Part shown: in pieces, positions 1 through 17,147 of the stretch
How positions within the stretch are numbered: the stretch's first letter is position 1
Layout of the letters: every line of letters begins with the position of its first letter
Assembly (NCBI GenBank): GCA_024277875.1
Contig: JAJRUI010000072.1
Span: 1 to 64,000 of the forward strand
From: Deferrisomatales bacterium
GTDB lineage: Bacteria; Desulfobacterota; Deferrisomatia; Deferrisomatales; Deferrisomataceae
Length of the DNA: 64,000 nucleotides
Direction: 5' to 3'
Notes under the pieces: model-generated
The model's database searches: none
Told to the model about the DNA's origin: nothing
What the model saw: only the letters and a program-made list of their open reading frames with translations
Program-made: the position numbers and the translations under genes

Positions 1-123
1 GACAACGTGCGGGTGAGCGTGGAGCTGATCACGCCGATCGCGATGGAAGAGGGGCTTCGGTTTGCGATCCGGGAAGGCGGCCGCACGGTGGGCGCCGGGG
101 TCGTGACGAAGATCATCGAGTAG
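1..123 (+). CDS. tuf: Elongation factor Tu, C-terminal end (partial)
   Basis: The window opens inside a gene whose last 40 codons encode the C-terminal beta-barrel of EF-Tu, including the stretch [20 protein letters not shown] and the terminal [12 protein letters not shown]-Tu delivers aminoacyl-tRNA to the ribosome as a GTP complex. Only domain 3 is visible and the start lies outside the window. Its position directly before rpmG, tRNA-Trp, secE and nusG is the standard bacterial order, which supports the call. The gene ends in TAG. Confidence 0.95.
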   Translation, partial: DNVRVSVELITPIAMEEGLRFAIREGGRTVGAGVVTKIIE

Positions 124-151
124 CTGCTGCTGCCGGGGAACGGGACATCTC

Positions 152-301
152 ATGCGCGACAACGTCATCCTCGCGTGCACCGAGTGCAAGCGACGGAACT
201 ACACCACGACCAAGAACAAGAAGACGACGCCGGGAAAGCTGGAGTTCAAGAAGTACTGTCGCTTCTGCGGGCGCCACACGCCGCACAAAGAGACGAAGTA
301 G
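152..301 (+). CDS. rpmG: 50S ribosomal protein L33
   Basis: This 49-codon gene encodes ribosomal protein L33 of the large subunit. The sequence begins [17 protein letters not shown] and carries CTEC near residue 9 and CRFC near residue 36, the two CxxC pairs of the zinc-binding C+ form of L33. The length is typical of the family. It lies 28 bases after tuf and 13 bases before tRNA-Trp, the usual deltaproteobacterial arrangement, and ends in TAG. The cysteines imply a zinc-containing version, whereas zinc-independent paralogs lack them. Confidence 0.96.
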   Translation: MRDNVILACTECKRRNYTTTKNKKTTPGKLEFKKYCRFCGRHTPHKETK

Positions 302-314
302 CCGAATCTAGCGC

Positions 315-391
315 AGGCCAGTAGCTCGAACTGGCAGAGCACCGGACTCCAAATCCGGGGGTTGGGGGTTCGAATCCCTCCTGGCCTGCCA
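315..391 (+). tRNA. tRNA-Trp (CCA anticodon)
   Basis: A full cloverleaf can be folded by eye. The 7-bp acceptor stem pairs AGGCCAG with CTGGCCT, the D stem pairs GCTC with GAGC, the anticodon stem CCGGA/TCCGG encloses loop CTCCAAA with anticodon CCA, and the T arm has a GGGGG/CCCTC stem around TTCGAAT. The 3' CCA is encoded. A tRNA-Trp between tuf/rpmG and secE is the conserved context. Confidence 0.97.
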
Positions 392-411
392 GCTTTCCCT
401 TCGAGGGGCAG

Positions 412-597
412 ATGATCGAGAAAGTGAAGGTCTTCTTCCGGGAGGCCAAGGCAGAGCTGAAAAAGGTGACTTGGCCGGACCGGAAGGTCACGGGGGCGTC
501 CACCCTGGTGGTGTTGCTGGTGGTCCTGGTCGTGGGCGTGTACCTCGGCCTGATCGACGGCCTGCTCAACCAGCTCTACAAGATGGTGTTGAGCTAG
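412..597 (+). CDS. secE: Preprotein translocase subunit SecE
   Basis: SecE is the small essential membrane subunit that clamps SecY in the SecYEG protein-export channel. The 61-residue product has the family signature FREAKAELKKVTWPDR followed by one transmembrane helix (about residues 30-52, rich in Val and Leu). This is the short single-span form found outside the enterobacteria. It starts at ATG 20 bases after the tRNA and precedes nusG, as in nearly all bacteria. It ends in TAG. Confidence 0.97.
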   Translation: MIEKVKVFFREAKAELKKVTWPDRKVTGASTLVVLLVVLVVGVYLGLIDGLLNQLYKMVLS

Positions 598-668
598 TCG
601 CTGCTCCGCCCTCCCCGTCCTTCCCCGGCAGACCTGCCCACTTGCGTTTTTCCCACAGGTGACCGGAA

Positions 669-1199
669 ATGGCAAAGCAGTGGTATGTGGTCCACACGTA
701 TTCCGGTTATGAGAACCGGGCCAAGGCCTCCCTCGAGCAGCGGATCAAGGAAGAGGGCAAGTCCGACCTGTTCGGGGAGATCCTGGTGCCCTCCGAGAAG
801 GTGGTGGAGGTGGTCAAGGGGGAGAAGCGCACGAGTTCGCGCAAGTTCTTCCCCGGGTACATCCTGGTCCAGATGGAGTTGAACGACGAGACCTGGTACG
901 TGGTGAAGAACACCCCGAAGATCACCGGGTTCGTGGGCGGGGCCACCCGGCCGCCGCCGATCTCGGACGAAGAGGTGGCCAAGATCAAGGGCCAGGTGGA
1001 GGAGGGGCAGGTCCACCCCAAGCCCAAGTTCGAGTTCAGCCGGGGCGAGCAGGTCAAGGTGATCGACGGCCCGTTCTCCAACTTCAGCGGTGTCGTGGAC
1101 GAGGTCAACCAGGACAAGGGCAAGCTCCGGGTCCTGGTGAGTATTTTCGGGCGTTCCACCCCGGTGGAACTCGAGTTTTTCCAGGTCGAGAAGACGTGA
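669..1199 (+). CDS. nusG: Transcription termination/antitermination factor NusG
   Basis: NusG binds the RNA polymerase clamp, suppresses pausing and links transcription to Rho or to the ribosome. The 176-residue product starts [19 protein letters not shown], the typical NGN-domain opening. It contains the FPGYILVQM strand and ends with a KOW domain ([18 protein letters not shown], about residues 122-140). The length is normal, without the inserted domain seen in some phyla. It follows secE by 71 bases. Confidence 0.98.
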   Translation: MAKQWYVVHTYSGYENRAKASLEQRIKEEGKSDLFGEILVPSEKVVEVVKGEKRTSSRKFFPGYILVQMELNDETWYVVKNTPKITGFVGGATRPPPISDEEVAKIKGQVEEGQVHPKPKFEFSRGEQVKVIDGPFSNFSGVVDEVNQDKGKLRVLVSIFGRSTPVELEFFQVEKT

Positions 1200-1297
1200 G
1201 GGAGGCCGACGGGACGACGGGTCCCCGAAGCCGCTAGCGAGACGGCCGGTGCGGTGCCGGGCCGTCCTCCCCCACCTCGCGAAAAGGAGCGTACATC

Positions 1298-1723
1298 ATG
1301 GCCAAGAAGGTCGCAGCACTGATCAAGCTGCAGATCCCGGCCGGGCAGGCGAATCCGTCGCCGCCGGTGGGGCCCGCCCTCGGTCAGCACGGCGTGAACA
1401 TCATGGAGTTCTGCAAGGCGTTCAACGCCAAGACCAAGGACGGCAACGGGATCATCACCCCCGTGGAGATCACGGTCTACGCCGACCGGTCCTTCACCTT
1501 CGTCACCAAGACCCCCCCGGCCGCGGTGCTGCTCAAGATCGCGGCGGGCATCGACAAGGGGTCGGGCGAACCCAACAAGAACAAGGTGGGAAAGGTGTCC
1601 CGGGACCAGGTGCGCCAGATCGCCGAGCAGAAGATGCCCGACCTGAACACGACGGACGTCGAGGCGGCGATGCGCACGGTCGAGGGCGCGGCCCGGAGCA
1701 TGGGCCTGGACGTCGTGGACTGA
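1298..1723 (+). CDS. rplK: 50S ribosomal protein L11
   Basis: L11 binds the GTPase-associated centre of 23S rRNA together with L10 and is required for the stringent response sensor RelA. The 141-residue sequence starts [20 protein letters not shown] and retains the proline-rich N-terminal loop ([20 protein letters not shown]). The C-terminal domain contains the conserved [22 protein letters not shown]. An AAAGGAG ribosome-binding site lies just upstream. It sits between nusG and rplA in the standard ribosomal cluster. Confidence 0.98.
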   Translation: MAKKVAALIKLQIPAGQANPSPPVGPALGQHGVNIMEFCKAFNAKTKDGNGIITPVEITVYADRSFTFVTKTPPAAVLLKIAAGIDKGSGEPNKNKVGKVSRDQVRQIAEQKMPDLNTTDVEAAMRTVEGAARSMGLDVVD

Positions 1724-1746
1724 AGATCGGTACGGGAGCGAAAACC

Positions 1747-2442
1747 ATGGCCAAGCACGGAAAAAAATACAAGGCGGTCCAGGCCAAGGTGGACCGGCTG
1801 AAGCGCTACACCCTAGACGAGGCCCTGGGCCTGTTGCCCGAGACGTCCTACGCCAAGTTCGACGAGAGCGTGGACCTGGCCGTGAACCTGGGGGTGAACC
1901 CGGCACACGCCGACCAGATGGTGCGGGGCACGGTGGTGCTGCCCCACGGCACCGGCCGGACGGTGCGGGTGCTGGTGTTCGCCAAGGGCGAGAAGGAAAA
2001 GGAGGCCCGGGAGGCGGGCGCGGACATCGTGGGCGCCGAGGACCTGGTGGAGAAGATCCAGGGCGGCTGGCTCGAGTTCGACAAGGCCGTGGCCACCCCC
2101 GACATGATGGGGCTCGTGGGCCGCCTGGGGCGGATTTTGGGGCCCCGGGGCCTGATGCCCAACCCGAAGACCGGCACCGTGACGTTCGACGTGGCCCAGG
2201 CGGTCCGGGAACTCAAGGCCGGGCGGGTGGAGTACCGGGTCGAGAAGACCGGGATCGTGCACGTGCCCGTGGGCCGGAAGTCGTTCTCCACCGACCAACT
2301 CCGGGAGAACGTCGGGGCGGTCATGGAGAGCCTGATCCGCGCCAAGCCCGCGTCGGCCAAGGGTGCCTACCTGAAGGCCGTGGCCCTGAGCACCACCATG
2401 GGGCCCGGGATCAAGATCGACACGGCGGAGTTCCGGGGCTGA
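1747..2442 (+). CDS. rplA: 50S ribosomal protein L1
   Basis: L1 forms the mobile L1 stalk that guides deacylated tRNA out of the E site, and it often represses its own operon. I chose the ATG at 1747, which gives a 231-residue product beginning [18 protein letters not shown] longer upstream reading frame overlaps rplK and is not credible. Family marks include [32 protein letters not shown] near residues 125-145, and the C-terminal TMGPGIKID. It is 23 bases after rplK. Confidence 0.97.
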   Translation: MAKHGKKYKAVQAKVDRLKRYTLDEALGLLPETSYAKFDESVDLAVNLGVNPAHADQMVRGTVVLPHGTGRTVRVLVFAKGEKEKEAREAGADIVGAEDLVEKIQGGWLEFDKAVATPDMMGLVGRLGRILGPRGLMPNPKTGTVTFDVAQAVRELKAGRVEYRVEKTGIVHVPVGRKSFSTDQLRENVGAVMESLIRAKPASAKGAYLKAVALSTTMGPGIKIDTAEFRG

Positions 2443-2459
2443 GCCCCGGCGACCCCGCG

Positions 2460-2600
2460 ACAACACCGGAGGAAGCCTTCCGGGCCGGTCGAAGACCGCA
2501 GGCGTCCGGCGACCGCCGGGCTTAATCTCCTGCCGAGTCGGCTGGGAGGGATGGGGAGCCCCCCTTCCCTGAGGAACGCGGCCGGGAAGCGTTTGACACA
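2460..2600 (+). promoter_or_regulatory. L10 leader (ribosomal protein autoregulatory element)
   Basis: The 211-base gap between rplA and rplJ carries a GC-rich stem region around the conserved core GGCTTAATCTCCTGCCGAG (near 2519-2537), characteristic of the bacterial L10 leader. In the known family, the L10(L12)4 complex binds this kink-turn-containing RNA and represses rplJL. The boundaries given are approximate and the full fold was not computed. Confidence 0.75.
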
Positions 2601-2653
2601 AGCCGTCCGTCCACTCGAAACCGTCAACCAGGGAAAGGGGGTCGTAAGCGAGC

Positions 2654-3178
2654 GTGAACAAAACCCAGAAGCAAGACCTCGTCGTCGAACTTCGCGAGAA
2701 GTTCCAAACTGCCGAGGCGGTCTTCGTCTCCGAGTTCCGGGGGCTGACCGTTGCGCAGGCCAACGAGCTGCGCCGGTCCCTGGAAAAGGAGGGAGCCGCC
2801 CACCGGGTGGTCAAGAACACCCTGGCCCGGCGGGCCGTGGAGGGCACCCCGTACGAGGTGCTGGTGGACCAGTTCACCGGCCCCACCGCGGTCACCTTTG
2901 CCGGCCGGGACGTGGTGGCCACCGCCAAGGCGATCGCCGAGTTCGCCAAGGCCAGCAACGACGCGCTTTCGGTGCGCAGCGGTGCCCTGGGAGGCAAGCT
3001 GCTGTCCGAGGCCGACGTCACCGCCCTGTCCAAGCTGCCCGGCCGCGAACAGCTGCTCGGCCAGCTCGTTGGCGTGATGGTGGGCCCGGTGCGGGGCCTC
3101 GTGGGCGTCCTGTCGGGCGTGCCGCGGAGCTTCGTGCAGGTGCTCCACGCGATCGAAGAAGAGAAGAAGGCGGCCTGA
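2654..3178 (+). CDS. rplJ: 50S ribosomal protein L10
   Basis: L10 anchors L7/L12 dimers to the ribosome to form the stalk that recruits translation factors. The product is 174 residues and starts at GTG ([17 protein letters not shown]). Characteristic stretches are [20 protein letters not shown] and [13 protein letters not shown] in the N-terminal rRNA-binding domain. The C-terminal helix [13 protein letters not shown] binds L12. It lies behind the L10 leader and 55 bases before rplL, so it is probably co-transcribed and autoregulated with it. Confidence 0.97.
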   Translation: MNKTQKQDLVVELREKFQTAEAVFVSEFRGLTVAQANELRRSLEKEGAAHRVVKNTLARRAVEGTPYEVLVDQFTGPTAVTFAGRDVVATAKAIAEFAKASNDALSVRSGALGGKLLSEADVTALSKLPGREQLLGQLVGVMVGPVRGLVGVLSGVPRSFVQVLHAIEEEKKAA

Positions 3179-3233
3179 CAGCCGTTCGAACGAAACTCCC
3201 CATCCAGAGATCACAAGAGAACCGGAGGTACCG

Positions 3234-3614
3234 ATGTCGATCACCAAGGAAGATGTCATCCAGTTAATCGAGAACATGACCGTCCTCGAGCTGTCCGAGC
3301 TCGTCAAGGAACTCGAAGACAAGTTCGGCGTGAGCGCGGCGGCCCCGGTGGCCGTGGCCGCGATGGCGGCCCCCGGCGCCGAGTCTGCTGCTGCCGAGGA
3401 AAAGACCGAGTTCGACGTCAAGCTCACCGAAACCGGGTCCCAGAAGATCCAGGTGATCAAGGTGGTGCGCGCGATCACCGGCCTGGGCCTCAAGGAGGCC
3501 AAGGCGGTGGTGGACGGCGCTCCCGGCGTGATCAAGGAAGCCGTGAGCAAGGACGAGGCCGAGGAGATCAAGGCCAAGATCGAAGAGGTCGGCGGCAAGG
3601 TCGAGATCGTCTGA
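3234..3614 (+). CDS. rplL: 50S ribosomal protein L7/L12
   Basis: L7/L12 is the multicopy stalk protein that contacts translational GTPases. The 126-residue sequence has the N-terminal dimerisation domain ([20 protein letters not shown]), an alanine-rich hinge (about residues 35-60) and the C-terminal factor-binding domain with [20 protein letters not shown] and [10 protein letters not shown]. An ATG start follows a GGAGG-type site. It is the last gene before an intrinsic terminator that separates it from rpoB. Confidence 0.98.
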   Translation: MSITKEDVIQLIENMTVLELSELVKELEDKFGVSAAAPVAVAAMAAPGAESAAAEEKTEFDVKLTETGSQKIQVIKVVRAITGLGLKEAKAVVDGAPGVIKEAVSKDEAEEIKAKIEEVGGKVEIV

Positions 3615-3663
3615 TCGTGCCGACCGCTGTCCGACCGGAGCCGTAACGACAGCCTGTGCGGGT

Positions 3664-3706
3664 GCACGGAGGGGTCTGCCCTCCGTGCGCCCGGTTTTTC
3701 TTCTTG
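3664..3706 (+). terminator. Intrinsic terminator/attenuator between rplL and rpoB
   Basis: A perfect 10-bp hairpin (GCACGGAGGG ... CCCTCCGTGC with a 5-base loop) is followed a few bases later by TTTTTCTTCTT. In many bacteria an attenuator here lowers rpoBC transcription relative to the L10/L12 genes, and this structure is placed to do so. Confidence 0.85.
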
Positions 3707-3720
3707 CCCCTCCCCCCTCC

Positions 3721-3740
3721 CGAACGGGCTCGCCCGTTCG
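3721..3740 (+). repeat. Perfect short hairpin in the rplL-rpoB gap
   Basis: An 8-bp perfect inverted repeat (CGAACGGG, loop CTCG, CCCGTTCG) lies 32 bases after the terminator hairpin and 66 bases before rpoB. It has no T-run, so it is not a terminator. It could be an RNA processing site or part of the rpoB leader; this is inference only. Confidence 0.5.
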
Positions 3741-3805
3741 TCAGCGGCAAGCGGGGGGCCCGCCGCCCCTGAACCGAGCCCTACCCCGGAAGGAGACGAG
3801 TCCCC

Positions 3806-7924
<4,119 letters not shown>

Positions 7925-7973
7925 GCCCGGACCGGGCCCGGAGGTCTTCTTCCCGAGTAAGGAGGTTTGAGCC

Positions 7974-12185
<4,212 letters not shown>

Positions 12186-12231
12186 GGGCGTGGCCCGTTT
12201 CCCCGGGTCGCCTGCGTTCCGGCAGACCAGA

Positions 12232-12264
12232 CGGGCCCCCTCCGGCAGAGGAGGGGGCCCGTTT
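12232..12264. terminator. Bidirectional intrinsic terminator after rpoC
   Basis: A perfect 12-bp stem (CGGGCCCCCTCC ... GGAGGGGGCCCG) with loop GGCAGA lies between convergent genes, rpoC on plus and the unknown gene on minus. The T-tract is short (GTTTCC on plus), but the stem is exceptionally GC-rich. It probably stops transcription from both sides. Confidence 0.8.
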
Positions 12265-12286
12265 CCGCCCAGGGTTCCAGGGGATG

Positions 12287-14005
12287 CTACACGATCCACA
12301 GCCCCCGGGTGAACCGGGGGTCCGGGGTCTCGCCGGGGGTCAAGTGGCCGAACTCCTCCTCCAGCAGGCCGAACGCGGTGGCCACGAACTCCCTGAGCAG
12401 GGGTTCTTCGTTCGGCTTCAACGTTCCCACCGTGCGCGACCACGCCACGGCCGCGTCCACCAGTTCGGGTTTGACCTTCCGGGGCGGCCGGTCGTCCGCC
12501 CACAGCCGGGCCAGGCCCTCGCCCACCCGGCCCCGTTCGATCGGCGTGAACCGGAACTCCCGTCCCATGGACGCGTTTACCAGGGCGGTCAGGAACACGG
12601 TGGAGCCCTTCAGGTTCTCCGTGTCGATCCGGGCCAGGGCCTCTTTGAGGTCGCCCAGGCGCAGTTCCACCACGCTCAGCAGGTGGCGGCCCAGGAACTC
12701 GGCCTGGGCCACCCGGTGTTCCGCCTCCCGGATCTGGGCCAGGGACTCGAAGTTCTCGTAGGTGCCGTCGACCCCGTCGGGGACGAACCGCAACGGGTGG
12801 GGCCGGAGCAGGCCCTCCACGGTCTCGGGCAGGGGCGGGTCGAGGAACAGCAGCCGTTCCTTGTGGCCGTCGGGCCATCCCCGTTCGTACAGCCGTCGGG
12901 CGCGGGCGCCGGCCCGGCGGACCCGGGCCCAGCCCACCCCGAACACGTGCTGCAGGTAGTGGCGTTCCAGCACCCGGGCGGCAGACGCCTCGTCCGGCCC
13001 GACCAGGGACTCGAGCCCGATCGACGCGTACCCGGCCACCTTGCGGAGCGCCCGCTGGAACGAGTCCACCCGGTCCGGGGGCAGGCCGTCGGCCACCAGG
13101 ATCTTGTTGGTCAGGTACGCCAGTTCGGTCCACAGGGTGTCCAGAGACGCACGGCTGGCCACCCGGCCGAGGGCGCGGGCCAGCAGCCTGGAGTCGGTGT
13201 CCACGGCCGTCACCGGGTAGCGCGGGGGCACCTCGGGCCCCTCTTCCGGGCCCGTCATGGTTGCGATCCGGGCCGGCAGGGCGTCCGGATCGGTCACCTC
13301 GACCGGGGTGTAGGCCTCCAGCGCCTCCTCCCAGTCCGGGAACCCCCTCTCGGCCAGGCGGCGCTGGCGGGCTTCGTAACAGTGTTCCTCGAGTTCCGCG
13401 TCCACGTCCCGGGCGAGGGCCTCCATCAGCAGGACGTACCGGTCGGCGTCGGCGTCCCGGAGGACGGTGAGCGCCGTGCGCACCAGGGTCTCGTACTTTT
13501 CGGCGCACCGGACGTGGTAGAACCCGTCCAGGGTGATCGGGGCCCGGCCTTCGAACTCCATCTCCATGGGGTCTTCCCCGTCGCGGGGCAGGTGAACGGT
13601 CACGAGCTTGCCCAGCAGCAGGGTGAGATCGGCGATGTCCAGTTCGGACAGCCACCGGGCCAGGGGGCCGGGCCCGCAGGACGCAAGGGTTGCCAGCCAC
13701 GGCCCGGTCCGCTCTCCCAGGATCCGGTCCCGGCGCCACAGATCCAGGTCCAGGGCGAAGGCCACCTGCTCGGTGCGGGCGTGGGCCAGCACCGAGGGCA
13801 CGGCCCCCGGGTCGATCTCTTTCAGGGTGAAGTACAGTTCTTCGGGCGGCAGCAGGGACACCACGGCCGCCGGGTTCTCCGCTTCCAGGAGCAGTTTCTC
13901 CCGCGCCCGGCCCCGCACGGACAGGATCCGGTCCAGCTCCCGGCGCACCGGGGTGTCGATCACGTTGAGCGGGGGCTGGGAAGCCGGCGGGTTCGGCTCG
14001 GCCAT
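12287..14005 (-). CDS. Conserved protein of unknown function (DUF6178-like)
   Basis: This is the only confident minus-strand gene in the window. The 572-residue product starts at ATG 14005 (MAEPNPPASQPPLN) with GGAG upstream. It is soluble and helical, rich in Leu, Arg and Glu, with no signal peptide or membrane segment. Recognisable stretches include FYHVRCAEKY and LPPEELYFTLKEIDPG. From memory it resembles the DUF6178 family of deltaproteobacteria; no function is known to me and none can be read from motifs. A longer upstream extension of the frame runs antisense to the peptidase gene and was rejected. Confidence 0.75.
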   Translation of the reverse strand: MAEPNPPASQPPLNVIDTPVRRELDRILSVRGRAREKLLLEAENPAAVVSLLPPEELYFTLKEIDPGAVPSVLAHARTEQVAFALDLDLWRRDRILGERTGPWLATLASCGPGPLARWLSELDIADLTLLLGKLVTVHLPRDGEDPMEMEFEGRAPITLDGFYHVRCAEKYETLVRTALTVLRDADADRYVLLMEALARDVDAELEEHCYEARQRRLAERGFPDWEEALEAYTPVEVTDPDALPARIATMTGPEEGPEVPPRYPVTAVDTDSRLLARALGRVASRASLDTLWTELAYLTNKILVADGLPPDRVDSFQRALRKVAGYASIGLESLVGPDEASAARVLERHYLQHVFGVGWARVRRAGARARRLYERGWPDGHKERLLFLDPPLPETVEGLLRPHPLRFVPDGVDGTYENFESLAQIREAEHRVAQAEFLGRHLLSVVELRLGDLKEALARIDTENLKGSTVFLTALVNASMGREFRFTPIERGRVGEGLARLWADDRPPRKVKPELVDAAVAWSRTVGTLKPNEEPLLREFVATAFGLLEEEFGHLTPGETPDPRFTRGLWIV

Positions 14006-14089
14006 GGACGAACTCCTCGGACGCGTGCGTGGATCGGACGGGCCGAAGGGTACCACGGTCCCCGGCGCCGCTGCCAGACGCGGGCGGCG

Positions 14090-14118
14090 TTGCCGTCGGG
14101 TCTTCCGGGGGGTAGGAT
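14090..14118 (+). promoter_or_regulatory. Probable sigma70 promoter for the M16 peptidase pair
   Basis: TTGCCG (14090-14095) and TAGGAT (14113-14118) are separated by exactly 17 bases, in the 174-base divergent intergenic region. The transcript would start about 55 bases before the TTG start codon of the first peptidase gene. Both hexamers are imperfect, so this remains a prediction. Confidence 0.5.
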
Positions 14119-14179
14119 ACCCGGAGCAGAAAAAGACCGAACCGATCCTCGTTGTCCCCTTTTCCAGGAGGCGCTCCCG

Positions 14180-15730
14180 TTGCAATGTCGCCGTTTCCCC
14201 CTCTCCGCGGGCGCAGCCCGCCGGGGCGGGTTGCGTTGTTTTCTTGCCGTCGTCCTCGTCGTCGCCGGGGTGCCGGCTGCCCGCGCCGCTGCTCCCACCG
14301 CTTCCCTCGAGGGGCGGGTGGTGGAGCACCGCCTGGCCAACGGGCTCACGGTGCTCGCGCTCCCGCGGGGCACCGCACCGGTGGTGAGCCTCCAGATGAC
14401 GTTCCGCGTGGGGGGGGTGGACGAGGCGGCGGGCCGCACCGGCACGGCCCACCTCCTGGAACACCTCCTGTTCAAGGGCACGCGGACCCTGGGGACCCGG
14501 GACTGGTCGGCCGAGAAGCCCCTGCTGGAGAAGATCGAAGCCGCGGGCCGGGCGCTGGACACGGAACGGCGAAAAGGGCCAAACGCCGATCCCCAGCGGA
14601 TCGCGACCCTGGAGGCCCGCCTGGCCGAACTCCAGGAGGCCCACCGCTCGCTGGTGGTCAAGGACGAGATCGATACGATCTACTCCCGCAACGGGGCCGT
14701 GGGGTTCAACGCGTTCACCAGCACGGACCTGACCAGTTACATCGTGAGCCTGCCGTCCAACCGCCTGGAGCTGTGGGCCCGGATCGAGTCCGAACGCATG
14801 CGCGACCCGGTGCTCCGGGAGTTTTACGTGGAGCGGGACGTGGTCCGGGAGGAGCGCCGCCAGCGGTACGGGTCCGATCCCGGCGGCCGGCTGTACGAGG
14901 CGTTCGTCACCACCGCTTTCGTGGCGCACCCGTACCGGGATCCGGTGATCGGGTGGCCCAGCGACCTGGCGCTGCTCGACATCGGCGAGACCCGGGCGTT
15001 CTACCGCCGCCACTACGGGCCGGACAACGCGGTGGTCGTGGCGGTGGGCGACGTGGACCCGCCGGCGTTCTTCGCCCTGGTGGAGCGGTATTTCGGCCCG
15101 CTCGAGGCCCGGGGGGCGCCTCCCGGGCCCACCACCCGTGAGCCTCCCCAACCCGGCCCCAAACGGGTCGAGGTCGTGTTCGACGCGGAACCGCAACTGA
15201 TCGTCGGGTACCACAAGCCCACCGTTCCCGACCGGGCCGACACCGTGTTCGACGTGATCGAGGCAGTGCTGGCGGACGGCCGCTCCTCCCGGCTCGTGCG
15301 CGAACTGGTGGACCGGCAAGGTCTCGCCACCCGGGTGAGCGCGGCCAACGGCTTACCGGGGGCCCGGTATCCGAACCTGTTCACGGTGTTCCTCACGCCG
15401 GTGGCCGGGGTGTCCCCGGCCGAGGCCGAGAGCGCTCTTTTGTCCCTCGTGGAGGGCCTGGCCGACGCGCCTCCCACCCGGGAGGAACTCGACCGGGTGG
15501 TCCGGCGCCTGGAGTCGGCCCGGGTGCGGGCGCTCCTGTCCAACGCGGGCCTGGCCCGGCGGCTGGCGTACTTCCAGGCCCTCACCGGGGACTGGCGCTA
15601 CCTGGAAGAACTCCCCCGGCAACTGGCCACGGTGACCCCCGGCGAGGTGGCCGAGGCGGCCCGCACCTACCTCGTCCCCGGCAACCGGACGGTGGCGGTG
15701 CTGGTGCCCGACGGGGAGGGGAAACCGTGA
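14180..15730 (+). CDS. M16 family zinc metallopeptidase, periplasmic
   Basis: This 516-residue protein belongs to the insulinase/pitrilysin (M16) family. The zinc motif HLLEH is at residues 91-95 (HxxEH, with catalytic Glu94), followed by FKGT. A TTG start was chosen because AGGAGG (14167-14172) precedes it and the product then has a signal peptide (RCFLAVVLVVAGVPAARA), implying export. A long helical insert (about residues 115-165) separates the zinc motif from the conserved NAFTSTDLT strand. It overlaps the next gene by four bases, and the two probably act as a heterodimer. Substrate unknown. Confidence 0.92.
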   Translation: MQCRRFPLSAGAARRGGLRCFLAVVLVVAGVPAARAAAPTASLEGRVVEHRLANGLTVLALPRGTAPVVSLQMTFRVGGVDEAAGRTGTAHLLEHLLFKGTRTLGTRDWSAEKPLLEKIEAAGRALDTERRKGPNADPQRIATLEARLAELQEAHRSLVVKDEIDTIYSRNGAVGFNAFTSTDLTSYIVSLPSNRLELWARIESERMRDPVLREFYVERDVVREERRQRYGSDPGGRLYEAFVTTAFVAHPYRDPVIGWPSDLALLDIGETRAFYRRHYGPDNAVVVAVGDVDPPAFFALVERYFGPLEARGAPPGPTTREPPQPGPKRVEVVFDAEPQLIVGYHKPTVPDRADTVFDVIEAVLADGRSSRLVRELVDRQGLATRVSAANGLPGARYPNLFTVFLTPVAGVSPAEAESALLSLVEGLADAPPTREELDRVVRRLESARVRALLSNAGLARRLAYFQALTGDWRYLEELPRQLATVTPGEVAEAARTYLVPGNRTVAVLVPDGEGKP

Positions 15731-17124
15731 GGGCGCGGTGGTGGTGGGCAGCGGTGGTGCCGGCGGTGCTGGTCGCGTGCGCCGGGCCCGGGGGGCTCGA
15801 TCCCCGGACCGCCCGGTTTCCGGCGCCCCGCTTCGAGCCGGTGAAGCCGGCCGAGGCCGTACTGGCCGAAGGCGGGCCGGCCCTGTTGTGGGTGGCCGAC
15901 CACGACGTGCCCCTGGTCCGCCTGGTGTTCGGGTTTCGCGGCGGGGAGTTGTACGACCCGGACGACCGACTGGGCCTCGCACGGGTGGCCGAACGGGCGT
16001 GGCGCACGGGGGGCGCGGGGGACTGGTCGCCAGAGGCGTTCGACGAGGCCCTGGAGAACCGGGGGATCGAGCTCGACCTCACCCTCGGCCGGACCCAGGG
16101 GTGGATCACGCTGTCGGTACTGCCCGGGGACCTGGAACAGGGGCTCGACCTGCTGGCGGCGCTGGTGTGGGAGCCGCGCCTCGACCCGGGCCGGGTGTCG
16201 TGGGCCCGGGCCCAGGTGGAGGACGCGATCCGACGGGAGGCCGACGATCCCCAGGGGCTCGCGTTCCGGGAACTCCGGCGGGCCCTGTACGCGGGACATC
16301 CCCGGGGCCGGGTGCCCACCGTGGAGAGCGTCGGACGGGTGGACCGGTCGGACGTGGTGGACCTGCATCGCCGACTGGTGACCTCCAGCGCGTGGATCGT
16401 GGGCGCAGTGGGCGACTTCGACCCGGCCAGCCTGCGCCGGGCGTTGACCCGTCGCTTCGGACGGCTGCCGGGCAGCGGTGACGGATTCCCGAGGATCCCG
16501 CCGCCGGCGCCGGTGGCGCCGCGCACGGTGCTGGTCCCCAAGGCCCTGCCCCAGGCGACCGTGGTGTGGGCCCGCCTCGCGCCGGCCCGCCCGGACCCGG
16601 AGTTCTACCCGATGACCGTGCTCGACCACGCCCTGGGTGCGGGCGGCTTCGGGAGCCGGCTGATGCGCGAGATCCGCTCGAACCGCGGTCTCGCCTACAG
16701 CGTGGGCAGTTACTACCAGGGCCTGCCCGGGTTCGGGGTCGTGGGTGCGTACGCTCTGACCAAGACCGAGAGCGTGGGGGAGGTGATGGGGCTGATCACC
16801 GGGATCGTCGCGGAGACGGCGCGGGGCGGTCTGGAAGCCGGCGAACTGGAACGCAGCCGCCAGGCCCTGCTCAACCGGCGGGTGTTCCGGTACGAGGACC
16901 CCGCCCGGGTGGTGCGCGACCGCATGGGACTGTGGCTCGACGGCCTGCCCCCGGACCTGTCCGCCCGCTACCCCGCCGGGATCGCCCGGGTCGGTCCCCG
17001 GGACGTGCTCCGGACCGCGAAGAAGTACCTGACGCCGGACCGGGGCGTGTGGGTGGTGGTGGGAAACCTGGGCCCCGACGACCCCCTGTGGCCGGGGCCG
17101 GTGGACGTGGTGGAGGTGGAGTAG
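15727..17124 (+). CDS. M16 family peptidase-like lipoprotein, zinc site lost
   Basis: This 465-residue M16 fold protein starts at a GTG overlapping the preceding stop. It has a lipoprotein signal ending LVAC, with Cys18 as the predicted acylation site. Where an active enzyme has HxxEH, this one reads RVAER, so the zinc ligands are absent. The RxxxY-type region SRLMREIRSNRGLAYSVGSYY in the C-terminal half is intact. Paired active/inactive M16 subunits are well known (for example mitochondrial processing peptidase). I infer a membrane-anchored non-catalytic partner of the upstream peptidase. Confidence 0.9.
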   Translation: MRARWWWAAVVPAVLVACAGPGGLDPRTARFPAPRFEPVKPAEAVLAEGGPALLWVADHDVPLVRLVFGFRGGELYDPDDRLGLARVAERAWRTGGAGDWSPEAFDEALENRGIELDLTLGRTQGWITLSVLPGDLEQGLDLLAALVWEPRLDPGRVSWARAQVEDAIRREADDPQGLAFRELRRALYAGHPRGRVPTVESVGRVDRSDVVDLHRRLVTSSAWIVGAVGDFDPASLRRALTRRFGRLPGSGDGFPRIPPPAPVAPRTVLVPKALPQATVVWARLAPARPDPEFYPMTVLDHALGAGGFGSRLMREIRSNRGLAYSVGSYYQGLPGFGVVGAYALTKTESVGEVMGLITGIVAETARGGLEAGELERSRQALLNRRVFRYEDPARVVRDRMGLWLDGLPPDLSARYPAGIARVGPRDVLRTAKKYLTPDRGVWVVVGNLGPDDPLWPGPVDVVEVE

Positions 17125-17147
17125 CCGGTTGCTGAAAAAGCGCTTTA
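17125..17147 (+). repeat. Degenerate copy of the post-stop palindromic repeat
   Basis: CCGGTTGCTGAAAAAGCG follows the TAG stop of the peptidase gene directly. It shares GGTTGC-GAAAAA with the better-preserved copies at 36157 and 44978, but its right arm is mostly lost. Confidence 0.45.
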
